NCBI GenBank assembly: GCA_029884035.1
Contig: JAOUIM010000048.1
Coordinates: forward strand, 1 to 13,512
Origin: Aquincola sp.
GTDB taxonomy: Bacteria > Pseudomonadota > Gammaproteobacteria > Burkholderiales > Burkholderiaceae_C
DNA length: 13,512 nucleotides
Reading direction: 5' to 3'
Position 1 is the first letter of the stretch, and each line of letters begins with the position of its first letter. A program made the translations under genes and the position numbers. The notes beneath the pieces are model-generated. The model searched no databases and was not told the DNA's origin. It saw only the letters and a program-made list of their open reading frames with translations. Positions 1-7,577 of the stretch are shown here, piece by piece.

Positions 1-143
1 TGCATGAGCGTTTCAGGCCGGCGATCCGCAGCTACTGGGATCGGCTTCAGGCTCGCGACGGTTACCGCCATGCCATGGCCGCGCAACGCGCCGCGGCATT
101 GGAACAGGGCGTTTCAACAACCCCAGCGCCTGACACCTGCTGA
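1..143 (+). CDS. Glutathione S-transferase-like protein, C-terminal end (partial)
   Basis: This is an open frame entering from the left edge. The first whole codon is at 3 and the TGA stop is at 141-143, leaving 46 visible residues. The segment PAIRSYWDRLQARDGYRHA followed by an Ala-rich helix matches the usual C-terminal helix of bacterial glutathione S-transferases, where a Tyr/Trp-containing helix leads into an Arg-Pro/Asp-x-Tyr/Phe-x-x-Ala motif. The catalytic N-terminal thioredoxin-like domain is off-window, so subclass and substrate cannot be judged. It lies 586 bp before the next gene and is probably a separate unit. A different frame (4-219) is also open across the region, but its translation resembles no protein I know. 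Confidence is moderate because only a short tail is visible. Confidence 0.68.
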   Translation, partial: HERFRPAIRSYWDRLQARDGYRHAMAAQRAAALEQGVSTTPAPDTC

Positions 144-729
144 GCGCGGCCTTCTGGCCAGGCTCGAGAAACGCCCGCGCAAGGTGAGCGCGGGTCGCCA
201 CGGTTCTGTTGACGAGTGAAAGGTCCTCGCCGCGTCGCTGCAGTTCGACGGCACCCGCTCGCCCGCGCGAATCGTTTCACCGTTGAACCACCCAGCGCAG
301 GATCACCCGTTCGCGCAAGTTGCCGGCGATGCGCGCGGAGTCTGCGCAGATCTTTCGAAGACCGGCGCGCTGAGATGGCCGTCCCACCGCATTGGCCCGA
401 TGCCAGTTCAACCGCCTGTTCCATAGAGAGGGCCGGTTCCGGATGTCGATTGACACCATCTGGCGCGAGCCCCGCCGGCTTGGCGCCTGTACGCAATTCA
501 ATGGCATCGAATGACAAATCCAAACGGGTGCGTCTTGGTAACGTCTTGGCTGACCACACTGCGGATCCGACGCACACCCTGAGTCCCGATAGAAATGAAC
601 AGAGCCGCAATGTCGGGCTTCCCAGTGATGTGAGACGCGCCATCGACGTAAGGCAATTTCTGCTCACAACGCAAGTTCTTCGCACATAGAGTCTGCCGGT
701 CCAGCATCATTATCAGATCACGGATACAG
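144..729. other. Intergenic region with no recognisable gene
   Basis: This 586-bp stretch separates the GST-like gene from soxB. Open frames exist on both strands, but none gives a protein I recognise, has a convincing ribosome binding site, or shows domain motifs. It becomes less GC-rich from about 500 onward, as expected for a promoter region. I found no convincing -35/-10 pair. A TTGACA at 450-455 is followed only by GC-rich sequence at -10 spacing. CATAGA at 685-690 resembles a -10 but has no good -35 partner. The sox cluster promoter most likely lies here but cannot be placed. No tRNA, repeat or insertion sequence was seen. Confidence 0.5.
174..194 (+). other. Short GC-rich hairpin downstream of the GST-like gene
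   Basis: CCCGCGC at 174-180 and GCGCGGG at 188-194 form a perfect 7-bp stem with a 7-nt loop, starting 31 nt after the GST-like stop. No T-run follows, so it is not a canonical intrinsic terminator. It may be a 3' processing or stability structure, or chance in GC-rich DNA. Confidence 0.25.
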
Positions 730-1917
730 ATGGCCGCCACACAAAAGATACTGCAATACAAGCAGCCTGAAAGTACTTATGACGTGATCATCGTCGGTGG
801 TGGATTGCACGGCCTTTCGGCGGCCTACTACCTTGCAAAATATCATCAGGTTAAGCGCATCGCCGTCCTTGAAAGGCAATATATCGGATCAGGCGGCTCC
901 GGCCGGAACACTGAGATGGTCCGCGCCAACAAGCGCGCGCATGAAACCCTGCCTTTCTACAAAGAAAGTTTGGAAATGTGGGATGGCTTGAGCGCGGAGC
1001 TGGAATGGAATTTACTGGTCCAAAAGAAGGGACTGATCGCCCTGGCCCACAGCGACGGAGAAGTTGATGCGATGCGCATGCAGGGCGACGCCCAACGGCG
1101 CGCGGGTATCAAGATCGACATGCTGAGCCCGCAGGAAATCAAGAGAATGGTTCCTGCCCTGGATATCAGCGACAGGACGGCGCTTCCCGTTGTCGGCGCC
1201 CAGTTCCATCCTGAAGGGGGAACCGTGCATCACGATGCTGCACTTTGGGGTTATGCGAAGGCGGCTTGTCGGCTCGGTGTGGATATTTGTGAGGGCGTTG
1301 AAGCGGTGGGCTTCAACGTGGAAGCCGGCAGGGCCACTGGTGTCAAGACAAACGTCGGAGAAATCTCCGCCGACAAGATTCACATCGCCGTCGGCGGCTA
1401 CTCGTCGCAAATTGCCCGCATGCTGGGCGTCAAATTCCCCGTGGTCACCATCCCGATGCAGGTCATGACGACGGAATTGATGGCGCCCTTTCTGGACTAC
1501 TACGTGGCTTCACCACGCTTGCACTGGTATACGCAGCAGACGCTGAAGGGAGACCTGATTCTCGGTGGCCAGCTCGATCCGTGGCAGTCATGGAAATCCT
1601 ACAACACTTGGGAAGAATGCTCGGAGCGCGTGGCCAGCATCCTGGAATATTTTCCGGATCTGGCCCATGCGCGCGTCGTCCGCAGCTGGTCCGGCCTGTG
1701 CGACTGCACCGGTGACTCAGCCCCCGTCATGGGGCCGAGCGGAATTGAAGGTCTGTCGCTTGACGTGGCCTGGGGCTACTACGGTTTCAAATCGACGCCC
1801 GCCGCCGGCAAGTATTCCGCTGAATACATCGTCAAGGGCAAGGTGCCTGAAAAGATCAAGCATTTCGGGCTCGATCGGTTCTTCAACAGATCGCGCGTGC
1901 GGGAAATCATCATCTGA
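730..1917 (+). CDS. soxB: Sarcosine oxidase-type beta subunit (FAD/FMN flavoprotein)
   Basis: This 395-residue protein is the amine-oxidising flavoprotein subunit of a heterotetrameric sarcosine-oxidase-family enzyme (DAO fold). The family oxidises secondary amines such as N-methylglycine to an imine. A Rossmann FAD-binding motif, VIIVGGGLHGLSAAYYLAK, lies at about residues 19-37, followed by GSGGSGRNTEMVRAN (53-67), typical of SoxB. PEGGTVHHDAALWGYAKAA (161-179) matches the family segment with the His that covalently holds FMN; H168 is the likely equivalent (recalled alignment). The C-terminal GYYGFKSTPAAGKYSAEYI is the usual FAD-contacting end. Length is slightly below the usual 405-417 residues. 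The ATG at 730 sits just before the Rossmann fold; its Shine-Dalgarno is weak. The gene is followed after 13 nt by soxD. Its base composition is visibly less GC-rich than the genes after 5000. The exact amine substrate is unknown. Confidence 0.9.
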   Translation: MAATQKILQYKQPESTYDVIIVGGGLHGLSAAYYLAKYHQVKRIAVLERQYIGSGGSGRNTEMVRANKRAHETLPFYKESLEMWDGLSAELEWNLLVQKKGLIALAHSDGEVDAMRMQGDAQRRAGIKIDMLSPQEIKRMVPALDISDRTALPVVGAQFHPEGGTVHHDAALWGYAKAACRLGVDICEGVEAVGFNVEAGRATGVKTNVGEISADKIHIAVGGYSSQIARMLGVKFPVVTIPMQVMTTELMAPFLDYYVASPRLHWYTQQTLKGDLILGGQLDPWQSWKSYNTWEECSERVASILEYFPDLAHARVVRSWSGLCDCTGDSAPVMGPSGIEGLSLDVAWGYYGFKSTPAAGKYSAEYIVKGKVPEKIKHFGLDRFFNRSRVREIII

Positions 1918-1930
1918 AGGTGCATTGCAG

Positions 1931-2170
1931 ATGCCATTCCTCATAAGGTGCCCGAACTGCGGCAATCGAAACCCCTACGAATTCAAATTTGGTGGCGAAT
2001 GCAAGACCAGTCCCGCCGCCGGTGCCGACAGGAACGCTTGGTGCGACTACCTCTACTTCAACGAGAACATGTCTGGATTCCAGGAGGAGTGGTGGTTCCA
2101 CAGCAAGGGTTGCGGCGATTGGATAAAGATCCGACGAAACACTGCAACCCATGAAATCGCCGACCAGTAG
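1931..2170 (+). CDS. soxD: Sarcosine oxidase-type delta subunit (zinc-binding)
   Basis: This 79-residue protein is the small structural subunit of the heterotetramer. It starts MPFLIRCPNCGNRNPYEF, the characteristic SoxD N-terminus. In characterised enzymes the delta subunit binds one zinc through two N-terminal Cys, a His and a Cys. The same pattern is present here as C7, C10, H57 and C61 (CPNC and HSKGC). The conserved tryptophan-rich region around EEWWFH (52-57) is also present. The frame stays open far upstream (from 1565), but ATG 1931 is the natural start: it lies 13 nt after the soxB stop with GAAGG upstream and gives the normal family length. It is followed after 4 nt by the alpha-subunit gene. 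Usual length for the family is about 80-100 residues. Confidence 0.9.
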   Translation: MPFLIRCPNCGNRNPYEFKFGGECKTSPAAGADRNAWCDYLYFNENMSGFQEEWWFHSKGCGDWIKIRRNTATHEIADQ

Positions 2171-2174
2171 CGCT

Positions 2175-5056
2175 ATGGCAAATAGATTGCCAGACAGCCC
2201 GGCCCAGGTTTTCGATCGCACGAAGCCGGTCACGATCCAATATCGAAACCGACCCGTTTCTGCCTTTGAGGGGGACACGGTCGCGTCCGCGCTGATGGCC
2301 TCGGGCATCGATACCTTTTCGCGCAGCTTCAAGTACCACCGCCGCCGTGGTGCCAGCTGCCTGACCGGCAACTGTTGCCGATGCACGATGAGTGTGGACG
2401 GGCGCATGCATGTCAAAACCTGCCAGACCGCTGTCAGGGCAGGCATGGTCATCGAACCCCATGGAAACGTAGAGTTGGATCTCAAGGCCTTGGGGGGCCT
2501 TTTCTCGCGGGCCATGCCGACGGGGTTCTATTACAAGAGTTTTTATAGGCCGGCCTGGTTATGGAAGCTCATCAAAGAGATTTTCCGCGCGATGCCCGGA
2601 AACATGGCAGCGGTGAGCCCTTTGGACGTGAAGCCTGAATATGACGCCGTCAATCTGAGCCCCGACTTGCTGGTGGTCGGTGGGGGGCTCGCCGGCATGG
2701 AGGCGGCCATCACGGCGGCTGAAGCGGGGATTCGGGTGGTCCTGGCGGAAGCCGATCCGCATCTGGGGGGCTTCGAGGCCTATCAAGGCGAAGCGGGTCA
2801 CCGGCGTGTGCAGGAATCGATCCGCCGCCTGGAACGGTTCGCGAACGTCCGTGTGCTGACTTCCACCCGGGTGTCGGCCATCTACCCCGATGGCGTTGCG
2901 ATCTGCATCCAGGCGTGTGACCCGGCAGTGAAGCAGCACTTCGTGGAGCGCAGCTACCACGTGAGGGCCGGTGCAACGGTTGTCGCCACCGGGGCGGGTT
3001 CGATGCCGATGCTGTTCAAAACAATGAGCTGCCTGGCGTCATGTTGCCTGAGGCAGCGCAAAGGCTCGTGCATCTGTGGGGCATCAAGCCGGGCCAAAAG
3101 GTGCTGCTGGCCGGCGGTGACGACTACCTTGCCGAGGTGGGTCTCGAGCTGATCGCAAAGGGGGTCGGGTTGGCGGGGCTGGTCGACTACCGAGCGACCG
3201 GCCTGAACGAATCGCTCAGCGCGAAGCTGGCCGAGCGAGGAGTCAAGGTCTGGAGCCGTCACACATTGATCGGTGCCACGGGCGCGCGAAGGGTCAAGGG
3301 TGCCACGGTGGCCGCAATCGACGGATCAGGCTCCCAGCAGGTGCCCTGCGACACCATCGTGGCTTCGTCCGGCCGCTACGCGCAGCACAAGTTGCTGGGG
3401 CAGGCAGGGGCCAGGATGATCTACGAGCCCGCGTTGAATTTCTATCTGCCCGAGCAGCTGCCGCCCGCATACCAGGCAGCCGGACGACTGCTGGGCCTTG
3501 AGGACCCGGAGGCGATCAGGGCGCAGGGCAGACTCGCGGCGGCCAGGGCGTTGAAGTTCCTTGGCATCGACAACGGCGCAACCACATCGGAACCAGCGGC
3601 GGGGCCGGCGCCCATGCGAGCCGCGAGTGCCGTCTGCCTGCAGCCACTGGTGGCCGAAGACCGCAGCAAAGCCAAGACCTTCGTCTGCTTTTGCCACGAC
3701 GTCAGCGAAGAGAACATCGAGCAGGCGATCGAAGAGGGCTTCGACAACGTCGAGACCTGCAAGCGGTTCACGACCGCGACGCAGGGCGCATGCCAAGGTG
3801 GCATGTGCGAGGCCAATTTTGCTCACCTGCTGGCCAAGAAGCGGCCGCAACTCGGGAGCCGCACCTTGCCGACGACGCGGCCGCCGGTGGCGTCGATGAG
3901 CCTGGGCGCGATGGCGGCCGGGCATCACGATCACCCGCAGCGCTCGCCACTGCACCAGATTCAGTTGCAGCACGGTGGCGTGCCGATGCGCCTGGGCGCC
4001 TGGATCCGCATGCGTGACTTCGGCGACGACGAAGCCGAGAGTCTCGCAGTCCATCACGCGGCCGGGATTTGCGATGTCTCGATGCTCGGCAAATTCCGCG
4101 TCTTCGGTCCGGACGCCGAGAAGCTTCTCAATCGGGTGATGACCCGAAGGGTCGACGGCCTTTCGGGCAACAAGATCCTCTACTTTGCGACCTGCAACGA
4201 GGAAGGTGTCCTCGTCGACGACGGCGTCGCCCTCAAGATGGGCGAGCACGACTACTTCGTCACCACGCTGGCGGGCCGGGCGCCGTTGGCCGAGGAATGG
4301 TTTTCGCGCTGGTGTCGCGAAGAAGACTGGGATGTGACCGTCGTGAACCTGACGGACACCCGCGCAGGCATGAACCTCGCCGGGCCCAAATCCAGAGAGA
4401 TTCTTGCAAGTCTGACCGCATCGGACATGTCCGATCAGGCCTTTCCATTCCTGACCTGGACCCGGCTGCAAGTGGCGGGCGTGGACGTGATTGCGATGCG
4501 AATGGGCTTCGTCGGCGAGTTGAGCTACGAGCTGATGTGCCCTTCGAGCCAAGCCGGCTTCCTTTGGACCCGGATCCTGGATACGGGTAGGCCGCTGGGC
4601 CTGGTTCCGTTCGGACTGGGCGCCTTGAACATCTGTCGGTTGGAGAAGGGGCATGTCGTGCCGGGGCTCGACACCGATGGATTCACCAATCTCTTCGAAT
4701 CGTCGTTCGGATGGATGTTGAACCGCAACAAGACCGAGACCGTCGGCAAACCCATGCTGGATCTGTACGCGGATCAGCCGCCGAAGGAGCAGGTCATCGC
4801 ATTCAGCATCGCCGGCCGGTCGGCTGTCCCCGACGGGGCCTTGGTCGTGGACGCCGAGCGGCAACTCGGACGCGTCACCTCCGTTCGGTACAGCCCCTTG
4901 CTCGACAAGACGATCGGCCTGGCGCTCGTGGCGCCGCACGACGAATGGCGCGAAGGCGGCAAGGTGCATTTCTGGTACGAGGGCGGGAAGCAAGCGGTGG
5001 CTGAATTCGCCAAGCCTCCGTTCTACGACCCGTCCGGTGAAAGGATGAAGGCGTGA
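2175..5056 (+). pseudogene. soxA: Sarcosine oxidase-type alpha subunit, frameshifted at an A4 run
   Basis: This is the large subunit of the heterotetramer, normally about 960-1000 residues. The reading frame breaks at 3018-3021. Upstream codons run to K282 (AAA 3018-3020), then stray to a stop at 3150-3152, giving 325 residues with 43 aberrant. The homologous sequence continues in another frame to 5056. One extra A gives LFKNNELPGVMLPEAAQRL and a 960-residue product. Domains (repaired numbering): Fer2-like domain about 15-95 with C62-x4-C67-x2-C70-x12-C83; Rossmann dinucleotide fold with VVGGGLAGMEAA near 168; SoxA_A3/BFD-like domain about 500-560 with C505-x-C507 and C540-x4-C545; GcvT-like folate-binding domain from about 604 to the end. 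ATG 2175 is preferred over 2151, which would overlap soxD; neither has a strong Shine-Dalgarno. The lesion could be a real pseudogene or a homopolymer sequencing error. The conserved sequence on both sides favours an error or very recent mutation. Confidence 0.85.
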
Positions 5057-5667
5057 TCACGCGTGCAAGCGCCATCGCGCTCCCTGCCTGGGCAGGCAGG
5101 CCCGTGCACCGTGAACTGGCGGGCTGGCCAGTGGTCGAGCGCTTCGACCCACCGGAAGGCCCATGCGCGGTCGGGCTCACGGACTTGAGCCATCGTCCGA
5201 AGGCGCTCGCCCACGGACGAGCGGTGGCGGCACTGGGAGTGAGCAAACCGGGCCAGGCAGTGTGGAACGGTCAATCGCTGGTGGGGTGCCTGAAGACCAA
5301 TCTCGCGACCGTCTTCGACCTGGCCGGGCCGGTGGAGCCGGATTGGGCAAGCGATGGCTACACCGACATGACCGACGGGTGGTCGCTGCTGGGATTGTGG
5401 GGGCCCAAGTCGCCGGACGTGGTGCAGCGTCTGGTGACGATCGACGTGGAGCCCCGCTCGATCGAGGGCCCGGCGTTCTTCGCCACCAGCAGCCATGGCT
5501 TGCGGATCCAGCTGGCCAACCTGCGACGGCCCGGCCCCGGCTTCGTGCTCGCCTGCGCCCGCTCGCACGGGCAGAACGTCTTCGAGGCCTGTCTGCGGGC
5601 CGGCAAACAGTTCGACTTGAAGATCACCGGCACCCATGCCTTTTACGAAGGGCTGGGCATCACTTGA
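5053..5667 (+). CDS. soxG: Sarcosine oxidase-type gamma subunit
   Basis: This 204-residue gamma subunit of the heterotetramer is related to the GcvT (aminomethyltransferase) fold and packs against the alpha subunit near the folate-binding region in known structures. Recognisable parts are GLTDLSHRPK (about 41-50), GWSLLGLWGPKSPDVVQRL (about 108-126), and the C-terminal segment with FEACLRAG and TGTHAFYEGLGIT. Length matches the family's usual 190-210. The start is GTG at 5053, overlapping the soxA stop as GTGA, with AAGGA at 5041-5045 seven nt upstream. This indicates translational coupling to soxA, so translation of soxG could suffer if the alpha-subunit frameshift is real. No N-terminal membrane segment or signal peptide is seen; the complex should be cytoplasmic. 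Gamma subunits diverge quickly, so the assignment leans partly on gene order. Confidence 0.82.
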   Translation: MITRASAIALPAWAGRPVHRELAGWPVVERFDPPEGPCAVGLTDLSHRPKALAHGRAVAALGVSKPGQAVWNGQSLVGCLKTNLATVFDLAGPVEPDWASDGYTDMTDGWSLLGLWGPKSPDVVQRLVTIDVEPRSIEGPAFFATSSHGLRIQLANLRRPGPGFVLACARSHGQNVFEACLRAGKQFDLKITGTHAFYEGLGIT

Positions 5668-5753
5668 CACAGGACTGGCCGGCAGACTTTACAGGCACGG
5701 CAGTTCGGCAACACCTCGCCGACCGGGCACGCGTCCGCGGCGACAACAGATCA

Positions 5754-5760
5754 AAGGAGA
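5754..5760 (+). promoter_or_regulatory. Strong ribosome binding site for the ThDP enzyme
   Basis: AAGGAGA lies 6 nt before ATG 5767. It is the best Shine-Dalgarno in the window, fixes the start of the ThDP enzyme, and suggests efficient independent initiation after the 99-nt gap that follows soxG. Confidence 0.75.
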
Positions 5761-5766
5761 CTTCAA

Positions 5767-7515
5767 ATGGTTGATTTGGGCAAGACAGCCCCGGGCAAGA
5801 TCACCGGCGGTGCGATGCTGGCGCGAGCCCTTCGCGACAAGGGCATCGACCGCGTCTTTTCGCTGTGCGGCGGATTCATCAATCCCATCTACATGGGCTG
5901 CCTGGAATACGGCATCGAGGTGGTCGGCACGCGCAACGAAATGGAGGCCGGCTTCCTGGCCACGGCCACGGCGCGCTGCACCCGCAAACCCTCGGTCTGC
6001 ATCGCCGAGCCCAGCGGTTTCACGAACTATGTGTCCGCGGTCGCCGAAGCGTATTACGCAGGCGACCCCGTGGTCTTCATCAGCGCGAGCTCGAACTCGA
6101 ACAACTTCGACAACCAAGGCTTCAAGGAGATGCCCCAGGCCGAGGTCGTGCGCTGCATGACGAAGTACTCGATCGAAGTCAACGACGCGCAGCGCATCGG
6201 CTGGTTCCTGGACAAGGCCTGGGACATCGCGACCCAGCACCCCACCGGGCCCGTGCAGCTGTGCATCCCGACCAACTTCCTGTTCACCAAGCAGTTGAAC
6301 GCCGAGGCGCCCGAGGGTGCGCGCACATTCGACAGGTCCCGCAACAAGATTCACCGGCCGGCGCCCAATCCGGCCGACGTGGCCGAGGTCGCCCAGTTGC
6401 TGCGCGCGGCCAGGAAGCCGGTCGTCATCGCGGGCCCGCAGGTCTGGTACAGCCAGGCCGACACGGACCTGGCCGCCTTGTGCGACCAGTGGAACATCCC
6501 CGTGTTCGTGCCGCTCACGCATTCCAAGGCCATCGACCAGGGCCATCGCTGCGCCGTGGGCCTGGTCGACTATCACCAGAACCACGCGTCGAGGATGATC
6601 GGCGCGGAGGCCGACGTCGTGCTGATGATCGGCGGCCAGCTCGACTTTCCGGTGAACTTCGGCGAGGCGCCGCTGTTCAACCCGAAGTCGGCGTTGATCA
6701 CGGTGAACGCGACGGCGCGCGAACTCAGCAACAACGCGCTTTCCGATGTCCGCGTGTGCAGCGACGTCGGGATGTTCGTTCGCGCACTGAGGAACGAACC
6801 CGAGCTCGGCAAGGCCATGGCCCCCGACTGGCTCGAGCGCCTCCAGGCACGACGCAAGCAGCACGTGGCCGAGTTCGCCGAAGTCCTGACGGGCCCCGCG
6901 CCGAGTGGGGCGGTCCACCCGCTGCGCCTGTGCTACGAGGTGCTGATGTCCTTGCGTGAAGAAGACATCTGCGTCATCGATGGCGGCGACATCGCGTCCT
7001 GGTTCGAGATGGCGATCAACGCCTGGGCCGCGCAAGGCCGCCCGGTCAAGGGCATCTTCGCCCCCGGTCCCTGGGAGCAGATGGGCACCGGCCCGGCGTT
7101 CGCGACGGCCATTCAGATGGCCAACCCGGACTCCCGCGTGGTCCTGGTCACCGGCGACGGATCCTTCGGTCTGGCGCCGGGCTTCACGCCGCTGGAGACC
7201 GCGATCGATCGCGGCGTTCCCGTCACCGTCGTCGTGGCCAACAACTCGCAGTGGGGAATGATCCAGAACCAGCAGAAGGCGATGTGGGCCGGCAAGGTCG
7301 TGGCGACCTCGCTGCGTCGCATGGAGTACCACCCCATCATGGCCGCGGCCGGCGCGTTCTCGCTGAAGGCCGTCGATGTCGCCGGGGTTCGATCGGCGCT
7401 CGAAGCGGCACGTGGACAAGGCCGGCCGGCCTTCGTCGAAGTGATCACGGAGGCCGTCTCATCGCCCATCACGCAAGGCCTGGTCGAGATGCGCATCCGG
7501 ACCGCCATTGAATGA
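5767..7515 (+). CDS. Thiamine-diphosphate enzyme, 2-hydroxyacyl-CoA lyase/oxalyl-CoA decarboxylase-like
   Basis: This 582-residue protein has the three-domain architecture of the acetolactate synthase superfamily. The N-terminal pyrimidine domain carries the activating glutamate E58 in GTRNEMEAGFLATATAR. The central domain contains GGQLDFPVNFG (289-299) and ELSNN (319-323), resembling the GARLNW...FG and ELxNN elements I recall from 2-hydroxyacyl-CoA lyase and oxalyl-CoA decarboxylase. The C-terminal pyrophosphate domain has GDG (463-465) and NN (492-493), the ThDP/Mg signature at the usual spacing. The strip normally reading GPGxxN is EPSGFTN (81-87), a departure from biosynthetic acetolactate synthases. 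Length (550-600) is normal. Such enzymes decarboxylate 2-oxo acids or make and break C-C bonds beside a carbonyl; which reaction occurs here is unknown. An acyl-CoA substrate is possible, but no CoA transferase or ligase is visible. It is probably not sulfoacetaldehyde acetyltransferase (Xsc), whose N-terminus as I recall it differs. Confidence 0.82.
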   Translation: MVDLGKTAPGKITGGAMLARALRDKGIDRVFSLCGGFINPIYMGCLEYGIEVVGTRNEMEAGFLATATARCTRKPSVCIAEPSGFTNYVSAVAEAYYAGDPVVFISASSNSNNFDNQGFKEMPQAEVVRCMTKYSIEVNDAQRIGWFLDKAWDIATQHPTGPVQLCIPTNFLFTKQLNAEAPEGARTFDRSRNKIHRPAPNPADVAEVAQLLRAARKPVVIAGPQVWYSQADTDLAALCDQWNIPVFVPLTHSKAIDQGHRCAVGLVDYHQNHASRMIGAEADVVLMIGGQLDFPVNFGEAPLFNPKSALITVNATARELSNNALSDVRVCSDVGMFVRALRNEPELGKAMAPDWLERLQARRKQHVAEFAEVLTGPAPSGAVHPLRLCYEVLMSLREEDICVIDGGDIASWFEMAINAWAAQGRPVKGIFAPGPWEQMGTGPAFATAIQMANPDSRVVLVTGDGSFGLAPGFTPLETAIDRGVPVTVVVANNSQWGMIQNQQKAMWAGKVVATSLRRMEYHPIMAAAGAFSLKAVDVAGVRSALEAARGQGRPAFVEVITEAVSSPITQGLVEMRIRTAIE

Positions 7516-7521
7516 CAGGCG

Positions 7522-7543
7522 CGGTTCGCGTCGACGCGAGCCG
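7522..7543 (+). other. Intercistronic hairpin after the ThDP enzyme
   Basis: Seven nt after the stop at 7513-7515, CGGTTCGCG (7522-7530) and CGCGAGCCG (7535-7543) form a 9-bp stem with one G-T pair and a TCGA tetraloop. No T-run follows, so it is unlikely to terminate efficiently. It may protect the upstream mRNA end or lower downstream expression. Confidence 0.4.
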
Positions 7544-7577
7544 GATCAGCAAACACCCAAGCAAAGGCAGGCACCCG

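Noticed and set aside
62..685. Minus-strand open frame across the 5' intergenic region, possibly a regulator or decayed gene
   Set aside because: The translation matches no family I know, lacks a helix-turn-helix or other motif, and overlaps the GST-like 3' end; other frames look equally uninformative.
3015..3041. Programmed -1 ribosomal frameshifting in soxA
   Set aside because: The site C AAA ACA does not fit X XXY YYZ slippage and I see no convincing downstream stimulatory structure; a missing base is simpler.
3326..4993. Minus-strand open frame opposite the second half of soxA
   Set aside because: It is an antisense shadow; the + strand encodes recognisable BFD-like and GcvT-like domains.
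5087..5102. GCCTGGGCAGGC palindrome near the soxG start
   Set aside because: It lies inside codons for the soxG N-terminus and is short; likely chance in GC-rich sequence.
5689..7419. Long minus-strand open frame opposite the ThDP enzyme
   Set aside because: Its translation is Arg/His/Gly-rich low-complexity sequence with no motifs, the usual antisense shadow of a GC-rich gene; the + strand carries the intact GDG...NN signature.
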